Below are positions 23,981-33,159 of a stretch of DNA of 64,000 nt, one piece after another. The position numbers were made by a program, and so were the translations under genes. The notes below the pieces were generated by a model. The model ran no database searches, was not told the DNA's origin, and saw only the letters and a list, made by a program, of their open reading frames with translations. How positions within the stretch are numbered: position 1 is the stretch's first letter; every line of letters starts with the position of its first letter. The stretch covers positions 15,121,514-15,185,513 of the forward strand of contig NC_056050.1 in the NCBI RefSeq assembly GCF_004379255.2, read 5' to 3'. The DNA is from Salvia splendens (taxonomy: Eukaryota > Streptophyta > Magnoliopsida > Lamiales > Lamiaceae).

Positions 23981-26900
23981 CTACACTGCCAATCCGGCAG
24001 TATACCTCACCCCAGTCGAAGGCAGCCATGAGTTCCCAATAATAAACTGAGACACCGTAAAATTTCCCGCTTCAGCCGTAGTGTTAAACACGCGGTAACC
24101 GGGCCACTTAACCCTAGCCCCCAACCCGGAACCCGGCCCATAATTCATATACTCGCCATAATACAAAGTATCGAGCGCAAACTCCCCATTCCACTCGAGC
24201 CACCCTTCCGCCCGGATCGCGCTGCTGATATACGACTGCATAACGACCGTGCGCGAATAGAGCTTCCACGGACGGCCTAGATACGTCTGCATGGTCGAGT
24301 TCAGCAGCTCCGGCTCGGCCGAGATGTTGCAAAATTGGATCGAGAAGCCCGTGTTCTCGACGGGCTCCTTCCGGCCTTGGGCCGTGATGGTGTTCTTCTG
24401 GCTCGGGAGGCCCTTTCGGGCCACGATCTGGCAGTTCTGAAACACCACGGCCCCGTCTCCGAAGATGAAGTCCACGGTGCCTGTGATATGGCACTCGCGG
24501 TAGAACTGGCGCTGGGAGTGGGCGTAGAGGGTGTCTTGGTAGCCGTGGATGGCGCAGCGGTAGAGGACCGAGAGGTCGGAGTCCGAACGGAAGGCCACGG
24601 CTTGGTGCTTCTCGGGGCCGGCTGTGTTCTCGAAGGTTATGTCCCGTGCGATGAACCCTTGCCCTTTCACGGCTGTACAAATAACAAAACTGCTTTAAGT
24701 TATCTCAAGTGTCTAATTTGTGAAAGGGTTATTTTAAATTAATCTACAACGCCAATCTTGACTCTTATAAATGTAGCTTAAATTTATACTTCAAGAGTCA
24801 ATTTTTCATTCAATTTAAGAAAGTTTTGATTGTTTCCACAATAATAAAAAAAAAAAGTTTATAAGACGTCACACTTATGGGACGACACAAGATTTTAAGG
24901 TAGGAGGTTTTAAGATGAAACTTGAAAAGTTACTCCCGCCATCCCTAAAAGATGTCACACTTATGAGACGGCAAGGGATTATAGGAGGTTTTATTTTGTG
25001 TATTAAGTGGAAAGGAAAAATAGAAGTATAAATTTTTTCTTCATCTGTCCCTGAAAAGTATGAACATTTGGTTCGGCACGGGTTTTAATGCATAATTAGT
25101 AAAGTAAGAGAGAAATAGAAGGAAAAAGTTTTTAAACTATTGTTAGTGGAGAATGAATCTCACCTCATTGGAAAGGAGGAGTTTCCAAAATTAGAAAGTT
25201 CATGGATTTAAAAGGAAAGAGTTCATAATTTTTCAGGGACGGATGGAGTATATTAATGTGAAAAAGAATTTTTTCTATAAATGAAAATGTGATATCTTTA
25301 ATGGAATAAACTAAAAGAAAAAGTGAGACATTTTTTATGGCATGGAAGAAGTAACAAATTTTCCTTCACTATTTAGGTCAATTCTCAATACTAAATTCAG
25401 TAAGTAAAGTGTTTAAAGAATTTCACCGGACGTGATTTTATAATAGATATACACCGACACCTTCATATGCACATTTTCATGTATTGTTTCCAAAGTCGTG
25501 ATAAAAGAATAAAAATTCATGAAACATGAACTGAATCACCCGGCATGGGTACATATTCTGAAGATTTTTGTAGCCCCAACACATATACTACATGGTAATT
25601 CATAAACATAGACACTGAAATATTTTAAAATTTTCAATGAATCAACATCCCATGAGAGCTGCCCCATGTGCCATGGGTATGGATAATTTCCTATTCATAT
25701 ATGCAAAGTAATAAATTGATGCGTTGGTTGGCCCCCCCCTACTCTGATGGATTATTAGTGAATTAGATTTGTGATACCAATTCCAAACCTACAAATATTA
25801 AATGCAGCAAAGATGTTTCTATCCAATAATATTAAATTAATTGTTGGGACGACATTTTCTCAGACAGTCTGATAGCATTCAATTCGATAATTAATAATGC
25901 ATATGCCTGTTACAATCGAACCAAACATGCAATAGTGCAGTCTTTTCTATTTGTACAGTTTAGAATATAGTAGTATTTTTAAAAAATTTATGCATATAAA
26001 TAGGGAAAATCTCCAGTAAATTACTGAATTTCAGAATTTGAAATTTTCCCCCAGTTTCAACTGATTTTTTTTGACAACTTTGTTAGATTTCAGCTATATT
26101 TAATGCTGGCATATGACTTACCAAAATCCGAAATGAACAAATCACTAAATCAGCCGACTTTACTTATCAAAATATTGTCATTTCCGACTTAAATTAAATT
26201 GCATATGTTTAATTTAAATCAATTTGGATATGAGGGGATAATTTGGTCGAAATCCAGCCTCAGCTAGCGAAATCAAATTAAAAGTCCAATTAATATTTGA
26301 TCAAAAATCAATCAATTGATTGATTTACCGTGTATCATCACAAAATAAATAAAATTGAGGAACTTACCAAATGTTGCCGATCGGTAGGTGGTCCAACCGT
26401 CGATGAAGTTCCGATTGCCCGAAATAACCGTAGCATTCACCCCGTCTCCAATCATCATAATATTCCATTTCTTCTTACTTATCTCCACATATTCCTTGTA
26501 CACACCTTTCTTCACGTATATAACGAATCTCTTGCTACTATGCTCCGGGGCTGCGCCAATAGCATCCATAATCTTAGTAAAATTCCCTGTCCCGTCCGCA
26601 GCCACCACTGCGTCCGCGGTTGATGGGGCAGCCGAGGCTTGGAGGACGCGTCGGTCATCGGATTTTAACCAACTAGGAAATTTTTGGCTAGAAATTAATT
26701 TTCTACCGCCGTGGCCACCGCCCTTGCCATTGCGACCAGGTGGTGACGGGATAGTGGTAGTAGGGTTAATGTTCGAGAGAATATTGTAGACTAATGAGGT
26801 GACTTGGTCTAGGCTACCGGCAACCAAATCTTTGACAATGCCATTTGTGCCATCAAAGCCTTCTTTGCAAGTGTCTTGATTGATCAATGCTCCACTCAAC

Positions 26901-28351
26901 CATGTTTTCATGTCAGCCTTTACATTTCCGGTGCCGTTATCTTTGCCTGTATACACCGTAAAAGTTATGAATTTAAATACTCTTTTTGTCTTATTAAAAG
27001 TGAAATGTTGTATTTTTAGGTTGTCTCATTAAAATTGAAACGTTTCCTAAATTGGAAACATAAATATCTCTACTTTTTATTCAATTTTACTTTGCTCTCT
27101 CTTTATTAATTCAGAAAACAACACTAAATAAAATCTCGTTAAAAAATCAAATGTTTCACATTTATTGATAGGGACTATTAAACTATTAATGTGTTAGTTC
27201 TTCGAAAAGTGGACCTTTATTTTCTCTCGTTTTTGGTGTAAATGAGATAACATGTTTTTAACCACGAGCATGAGCATGAGCACAAGCACGGGCAACCCCA
27301 CTTCCCACATAGTCACATAGATATTTATAGAGTATAAAATATAAGATGCTAAGTTCCCATAAATAGTTCACGTGAGTATGTAGTCGCACATATGCTCGTA
27401 TAAAGTCGATAACAATTTTTTACTGTATGCAACACATGTATCACCTCTAACCCACACAATCAATCTTTATGCCCTAATCTTTATGTATCTCAGTCACTTT
27501 TTATTTCAAATTTAAAAATATAATTGGTACTTATTTTTTCAACTAATGCATCAAATCAAAATTTTGCAAGAAAAATAAAACATAATAAGCTCGGTATAAA
27601 TAGATAATTGAAACCACTATATAACTTTCATGCGCCACTTTTTTTTATCACTAATTAGTCGATGACTAAGGACTAAATTTAACTAACCCAAAATGAAACA
27701 ATTCACATATGGAAACCAATTCGACAAAATTGTTGTACTCCCTTTGTCCCTAATAATTTGTTACCATTTAATTCGACATGGATTTTAAGAAATGTAAAAG
27801 TTAATGGTATATGAGTCCTACTTTTATACATTAGTTTTATAATAAAATGTGAGTATGAATGAGTTAATGAAATGTAGGGTCCATTGCCAGAAATGGTAAA
27901 AGTGAAAGGTGTCAAATTTTTAAAGACGGTCAAAAATAGAAATAAGTGACAAATTTTCAAGAGTATAATCCAACTTCACTCACATTCAATTCTTCTATGT
28001 GAAAAAATAAAACAAAAGTGAATAGGCAAAAGAGAAGATGTAGAAAATACCATTGGGATTTTGTGAAGCAGAGAGAGTCCAACTCAACTGGTCCACAGAG
28101 AGATCCATGAGATCAAGGCAGTCGGAGACGGCATTGCTTAGCCGGAAATCTCCGAATGCGCCGGAGAATTGTGAAACTATGGAGATCACTTGGCGGACTA
28201 TGTCGATGGTGGACCTCACGGACCCCAAAAATTCCGACGCCGGAACCTTCAAGTTTCCCAACTCCGACGCCTTCTCACAACTTGCACAACATAAAATCGT
28301 TGCTAAAAACAGAAATTTGAACAAACTTGACCCCATATATATCACGAGCAA
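23981..28351 (-). CDS. Pectin methylesterase with N-terminal PMEI-like pro-region (three exons)
   Basis: Exons 28051-28351, 26368-26946 and 23981-24672 join in frame at GT-AG introns to 523 codons. The enzyme removes methyl groups from cell-wall homogalacturonan. An ATG at 28336 (Met6) would give a cleaner signal peptide (GSSLFKFLFLATILCCA) and may be the true start. Residues about 25-165 form the PMEI-like pro-region. Its second cysteine pair is present (C78, C127) but the first appears incomplete, as in some shortened pro-regions. Subtilase-type processing motifs RKLI (182-185) and RRVL (199-202) precede the catalytic domain. That domain shows GVYKEYVEI, QAVAFR (Q317), GYQDTLY (Q339, D340), VDFIFG (D361, nucleophile) and LGRPW (R427), and ends about where the family does. 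No stop or frameshift is seen. Both introns (1104 and 1695 bp) contain MITEs. The minus-strand word CTATTTATTAC near 28497-28507 is a possible TATA box. The isoform cannot be named from sequence alone. Confidence 0.95.
24933..25351. mobile_element. Stowaway-like MITE in intron 2, with another MITE nested in it
   Basis: Left end CTCCCGCCATCCC...GATGTCACAC and right end GTGAGACATTTTTTATGGC...GGAAGAAG are inverted repeats with TA flanks (24931-24932, 25352-25353). A second MITE (25039-25248) sits inside. It lies in the second intron of the pectin methylesterase gene. Confidence 0.7.
25039..25248. mobile_element. Stowaway-like MITE nested in the intron MITE
   Basis: Left CTTCATCTGTCCCTGAAAAG and right CTTTTTCAGGGACGGATGGAG-like ends (from about 25229) pair as inverted repeats, with TA at 25249-25250. 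Confidence 0.72.
25352..26367 (-). other. Remainder of intron 2 of the pectin methylesterase gene
   Basis: AT-rich intron sequence ending in the donor GTAAGT (minus strand) next to exon 2. No other feature is seen. Confidence 0.7.
27738..27963. mobile_element. Stowaway-like MITE in intron 1
   Basis: Left CTCCCTTTGTCCCTAATAAT and right end GTGACAAATTTTCAAGAG are inverted repeats flanked by TA. It lies in intron 1 of the pectin methylesterase gene, near exon 1. Confidence 0.7.
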
Positions 28352-28685
28352 TTGGTGAATGATATCTGCTACAATTAATTGTTAAAAGTGGAAAATAAAA
28401 GGGTTAATTAAGAGTGGCGTGCAATCTGGAAATGGCTAGAGGATAGTAAAAAATGCATGAAAGAAGTGGTCAATATTGGATTGGAAGAATGTTTGTGTAA
28501 TAAATAGGCAGGGTTGTTATTGTGATATAGCAAAAGGTTAGGAGGCAGGTGGGAGTATTTAAGAAGGAAGAAGGTCTCTGCTTCGAATCAATGCTTCTCA
28601 TATTTTATTCAATGGCCTCATTGGTTTTGAGTTCTTGCGTTATTGGGAGGCATTTATATGGGGTATATGATTAAAAGAGATATTA

Positions 28686-28955
28686 TTCTGTCTTAGTTAA
28701 CTTACGTCACTTCTTTTTTTACTCATTTTGAAAAAATTGTATTTAATAAATAGTTAAAATGGATATATAGTAAAGTAAAAATGAAAAAGTTAAAGTAGAT
28801 ATAGTGAAGTAAAAACGAAAATCGTGTAGATAAGACTCTCTTATCTACACGATTCTCGCTTTTACTTCACTATATATCCACTTTAACTATTTATTACGAT
28901 TTTTTCAAAACGAGTGGAAAAAAGAAGTGACTCAACTTAGTTGGGACAGAGGAAG
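28686..28955. mobile_element. Foldback MITE with near-complete palindrome, upstream of the pectin methylesterase gene
   Basis: The outer ends (TTCTGTCTTAGTTAACTTACG / AACTTAGTTGGGACAGAGGAAG) are inverted. The inner arms (GAAAATCGTGTAGATAAGA / TCTTATCTACACGATTCTC) pair almost perfectly around a short CTC loop at about 28841. Transcription through it would give a hairpin of about 270 nt. It lies about 340 bp upstream of the pectin methylesterase start codon. Confidence 0.8.
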
Positions 28956-29042
28956 TATTTAATTGGAGAAAAAATAAAGGAGGTGAAGAAAGAAAGTAGA
29001 AAAAGAAAATAGTTTTTATCAAAAAAGAAAATGATTGTACTA

Positions 29043-29321
29043 CTACCTCCGTCCCATAAAAATAGGGACATTTGAGACGCATAAAAATTAATGCATAACT
29101 GATAAAGTAAGAGATATGATAAGGGGTAGTTAAGATAGTGTAGTGATAGTGGGACTCACATTATTATTAGTGTTTAATGGTGGACTATAGTGGTATAAGT
29201 AGTAAAATAAATTGATGTATATAGGTAATGAGTTGGAGAACTTTCTACAAATGAAAATGGACTATTTTTATAGGACGGGTGAGAAAAAAAGTATCCCTAT
29301 TTTTATGTAGGACGGAAGGAG
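29043..29321. mobile_element. Stowaway-like MITE
   Basis: CTACCTCCGTCCCATAAAAA at the left and its complement TTTTTATGTAGGACGGAAGG at the right, with TA at the left flank. No coding sequence. Confidence 0.85.
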
Positions 29322-29503
29322 TTTAATGGAATTATTCATGGCAACCAGTTACAATAGATCTGGACGTAAACTTTTCATGACAGCCCCTCTGTTCGCTTCC
29401 GACTTCGTCCCGAGGCAGAAGGAAATCGTCCGGTGCTATCTTAGGTTGACTTGTTGCAAATCCAAGCCATATTAAATTTAAACCTAGCACTTATGAGCCT
29501 AAG

Positions 29504-29875
29504 TGTTAAGAGATGAATCCCTTAATTTAATCAATTCGTCCAACACACAAGAAACGGATCCGAAATTGTCGAGCGCCCAATAGGTTTGGGTCGGCGATGA
29601 TTTCCGATGAAGAATGCTGAGCGCGAGATTGAGTCTCGTCGGCAGCGTTTGTAGAGTTTCTTGATGCACAATTCAATTGAGCCAATGTTTAATAATTTTC
29701 ATATATTGATTGAATGATTAAAGTGATAACAATAACTCCTATTTATAATGCTACTGACTTAATGAACAAGAAAACAAAGATATAGAAAAAGATACGAAAA
29801 TCCCTAATATATCTAAATCAAATAATAATAATAGAAAAAGGATCTAAACAAAATATGAAAAAGAGACTCGTATCA
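29504..29875 (-). repeat. 3' LTR of the gag-only element
   Basis: 372 bp, minus-strand TGATACGAG...CTCTTAACA. From about 29680 to 29875 it nearly matches the other LTR; from 29504 to about 29670 only short islands such as TTGTCGAGCGCCCAA and CTCGTCGGCA align. Confidence 0.92.
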
Positions 29876-30061
29876 ACTCCCCCGCGGTTAAAATCCACCT
29901 TGTCCTCAAGGTGGGAACCACGAAGCAAGGACGAGAGTCGAACGCATAAGCTTTGGCGAGATATCTCCTCCTGGATCAAACGCCCACCGAACAGCGGAAC
30001 GTCTCTCTTCATCACAGCCATAAAAAATCAACATAGGAGACCCAATGTGGTCGGCAAAATT

Positions 30062-31585
30062 CTACGCCACAACGACAAGCTTGTCCACGCCTCCGAGAAT
30101 GTTCGAATCCAGCATGTCATTGCGCGGAGGGATCAACCTTGCATCGGTATCGAGCGATGTTGATCGATGATTCATACTTGTAACATCACTGATACTCAAA
30201 TCCACATAGACACAAGCAATTACGGGCAAATCGGTGTAAGTACCATCTCCTTTCTTGCCCCAACAATTTGCAACAACATTTTTGGATGACACTTGAACAA
30301 CATTGAGTGAGGCGATTATCTTCTCCACTTCACCAATAGAACCATATTCCTCTTTATCTTCTAGCAATGTCTCCTCCTTTTCACCAATCTTCTCATCATA
30401 TACCCTAACGAGCACTTGCGGTGACTCATTGTCGTTCTTGACAATCCCTATGTTCTTGACGAACTCTCCAGGGGACTCGTTGTTTGGAACATCAAGAGGA
30501 GCGCCATCATTGTGAACATCGGTAATGTCATTGGGAACATCATCAACGAATACTATCGTGGGAGTATAATCCGTTTTTTCTTCGGCTAAATTCTCATCTT
30601 GAATGTTCTCCTCAAACTCCTCCCCATTATCCGCATAACATAGAATGCGTTGTTTACACACATGTCCCCTCACCCATTTCTCGGGACAGTGCCAGCAGAG
30701 ACCCAACCTGGACCGTTCTGACTTCTCCGCTTGGGAGACCCGTATTAGCGGCAGGCGTGGCTGCTCTGGAGTTTGACTGGTCACACGTGTGAGCTGACTG
30801 TACAGGTCCCGCGTTGGATTTTCGGTGGAGTAGCAGGGCTGGTGGGAGGCGGGCTGGACTCGCGCTCTCACCTCCTCCCGAGGGCGAGGTCGGTCCCAGC
30901 ACGTCTCCGAGCGTCGGGGCCGGTCAACAGTCGGGTAGCCGCGGTCCTGCTGTTGCGCCGGTGGGTCCCAGCACGTTGGGCGGTGCCGCTGCGTTGCGGT
31001 TGTCGGGTAGCGATCAAACCGTAATTGGGTCTGATGCTCTCCCCGATCAGATAGGTGGCCACCCCTCTCGACGTAGCCGCCGCGGTGTCGTGGCCAAGCG
31101 TCTTGCGCGCCATCGCGGCACTCGATGGGCTGGTATCTCGGCCGTGGGCGACGATCAGGTGGATCCAAGTGGTGTGAGACGTAGGGTGATTCTGGATCAA
31201 GCCATGACGGCGGGCGGAGTACTACCACCCGGATGCTTGGAGGGTCCCAACTGGTTACACGGCGAGGTTGGGCCGGATGGTAGGGACGGCATGGCTGTGT
31301 GGACTGAGGGAAGTCGTATTGGCGACGGCGATCGCCGGCGTAGTCGTATGACATGTTGACGGACTGAGGCGTGGCTGTGGTGGATGATGATTGTCTGACT
31401 TCGACGCGGCACGCGGGAATCCTTCCCGTCGGGCGTTGCAGAAGTAGTGTTGTCCTGCGGCTAGAGCTCGGCGGACAGGCGGGACTCGACAACCAAAGCA
31501 GTTGCTGTGCGCGGAATGTTTTCCGTCGGGTGGCGGTGTAGCTTCGGTTCGAGATGGTGGGAGGGTCAGCTCTCAACGAGAGCAC
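30062..31585 (-). CDS. Gag-like protein with a zinc knuckle, only ORF of the gag-only element
   Basis: 507 codons without a stop. The N-terminal two thirds are Arg/Pro/Ser-rich and basic (RRXXYDFPQSTQP, repeated CWDPP / CWDRPRP motifs). Then comes a gypsy-type zinc knuckle CWHCPEKWVRGHVC (C-X2-C-X4-G-H-X4-C-like), an acidic middle (EEFEENIQDENLAEEKTDY) and a C-terminal tail ending LGGVDKLVVVA. In related elements the knuckle binds the packaged RNA. No capsid homology region could be recognised by eye, so it may be a partial gag. The first Met at 31585 lies only 5 bp inside the LTR, so translation may start further in. High GC and Arg content set it apart from its surroundings. Confidence 0.75.
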   Translation of the reverse strand: MLSLRADPPTISNRSYTATRRKTFRAQQLLWLSSPACPPSSSRRTTLLLQRPTGRIPACRVEVRQSSSTTATPQSVNMSYDYAGDRRRQYDFPQSTQPCRPYHPAQPRRVTSWDPPSIRVVVLRPPSWLDPESPYVSHHLDPPDRRPRPRYQPIECRDGAQDAWPRHRGGYVERGGHLSDRGEHQTQLRFDRYPTTATQRHRPTCWDPPAQQQDRGYPTVDRPRRSETCWDRPRPREEVRARVQPASHQPCYSTENPTRDLYSQLTRVTSQTPEQPRLPLIRVSQAEKSERSRLGLCWHCPEKWVRGHVCKQRILCYADNGEEFEENIQDENLAEEKTDYTPTIVFVDDVPNDITDVHNDGAPLDVPNNESPGEFVKNIGIVKNDNESPQVLVRVYDEKIGEKEETLLEDKEEYGSIGEVEKIIASLNVVQVSSKNVVANCWGKKGDGTYTDLPVIACVYVDLSISDVTSMNHRSTSLDTDARLIPPRNDMLDSNILGGVDKLVVVA

Positions 31586-31589
31586 CAGT

Positions 31590-31956
31590 TGTTAAGGACC
31601 GTCCTCCTTAACGTCGATTTCCACACAAAATCAAGAAACGAAATGTCGTCGTTGTCGAGCGCCCAACGTTGGGTCGTGACTTGGACGGCAAAAAGGGGCG
31701 GTTGAGCGCGAGATCAGCCTCGTCGGCAACCTTAGGAGATGTTTCTTGTTTGCTACTCAATTGAGCCAATGTTTAATAATTTTCATATATTGATTGAATG
31801 ATTAAAGTGATAACAATAACTCCTATTTATAATGCTACTAACTTAATGAACAAGAAACAAATATAAGAAAAGATACGATAATCCCTAATATATCTAAACC
31901 AAATAATAATAATAGAAAAAGGATCTAAACAAAATATGAAAAAGAGGCTCGTATCA
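31590..31956 (-). repeat. 5' LTR of the gag-only element
   Basis: 367 bp, minus-strand TGATACGAGCC...CCTTAACA, followed (lower coordinates) by the PBS region. Its R/U5 half carries GTCGTCGTTGTCGAGCGCC and differs strongly from the partner LTR. Confidence 0.92.
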
Positions 31957-31961
31957 CTAAG

Positions 31962-32466
31962 TTTCCCAACTTGATATTGAAACCGAAATTGTGATATTTG
32001 GTTAAAATTGTGATTGACTTGAATATAATATATTGAAAATATAGAAAGATTTAGTGGTTGGGATGGTAGGGATAAAGTTTTCACTATCTAAATGTGATTA
32101 ACCGATATAAGGAGAAAGTGTATCTATTCATATTTACACCCATCGATCGGTACCAACTAATGATATTTAACCATTGAAACAATAATGATTTCCTTGATAA
32201 GAAGATATAGTATATCAAAAAAATGACGCATATTATTTTTGGTGTTCCTTTGAATCATGTTTTTTGTGACACCGGGAACGAAGCCCTGTGACAATTCTTC
32301 CCCTACCATTTTCCAATCTTGGATCCATCGCTAAATTGAAAGTGATAAATAAAAGTAAATATATTATGCTCGTAAATTAGATGTGGATCTGCACATGCAT
32401 CTAACATTTGAGTATCATCGTCTATATTTTGAATATATATTTACACTTGAGTATCATGTACTCAGG
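31962..32466. other. No gene seen
   Basis: AT-rich intergenic sequence; only short spurious frames. The last bases (CAGGGGCGGATC) look like the left end of an older repeat into which the hAT element inserted. Confidence 0.4.
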
Positions 32467-33159
32467 GGCGGATCTAGGCGTGGACAAACCGAACCGGCCC
32501 GGCGCTTAACCGTCGGTTCTGGCCCGCCTGTTTGAACCGTCCGTCGGTTTGCCTGTTCCAACGGGCTGGTTCAGGGTCGAAGGTTTCGTGAACCGTGAAC
32601 CGGCGGTTTGCCGGTTTGAACCAGCGGTTCAACGGTTCAAACGGTAATTTTCCGGCATAGGGTTTGTAGGGTTTCAGGCACGGTTTAGAAACCGCCGGTT
32701 TTAGCCGGTTTCCGCCGGTTCCGATAACTTTTCAGGCGTAGGGCATAGGCTGCAGTGCGTAGGCCTGCAAAACCGGTCAGAAACCGGTGGTTTTGGGTGC
32801 AAAACCGTGGACCGAACCGCCGGTTTATGCTTGAACCGCCGGTTTACGCCGAATTCAAAATTTGAATTTTTTTTCTTCCTATTTTACTCCTATAAATACT
32901 CCACTTCCCCCTCATTTCTACTCACCCAATTCTTGTGTTAACAAGGATTTCCTTCTCTCAATCTCCATTTCTCTATTCTCTCCTCATTCTCTCTAATTGC
33001 TCAAGTTGTTTACTAGTTTCTACATTCTAATACGCACTAGTCTCGCTCGACTCACACTCTCACTACTATATTTGTTATTGTGCTCGTACTTTACCACTTA
33101 TTTCATACTCCATACATATTTCATCCATACTACTTACTTTCATTCATCAATAATTCAAT

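Larger units (their letters stand above)
29504..31956 (-). mobile_element. Non-autonomous gag-only (TR-GAG type) Ty3/gypsy-like LTR retrotransposon
   Basis: Complete element of 2453 bp: LTRs 29504-29875 and 31590-31956, perfect TSD CTAAG (29499-29503, 31957-31961). The minus-strand order is 5' LTR, ACTGGTGCTCTCGTTGAG leader, one open frame, polypurine tract (AACCGCGGGGGAGT), 3' LTR. There is no protease, RT, RNase H or integrase, so it must be mobilised by a relative; gag-only elements of this kind are known in plants. U3 parts of the LTRs are nearly identical, but their R/U5 parts are strongly diverged. Confidence 0.93.

Noticed and set aside
24114..24742. Long frames on both strands (188 aa minus, 135 aa plus) over pectin methylesterase exon 3
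   Set aside because: They are other-frame shadows of the GC-rich exon; only the frame with QDTLY, VDFIFG and LGRPW is meaningful.
30654..31412. Several plus- and minus-strand frames within the gag-only element
   Set aside because: GC-rich shadow frames of the 507-codon ORF, with no recognised motifs.
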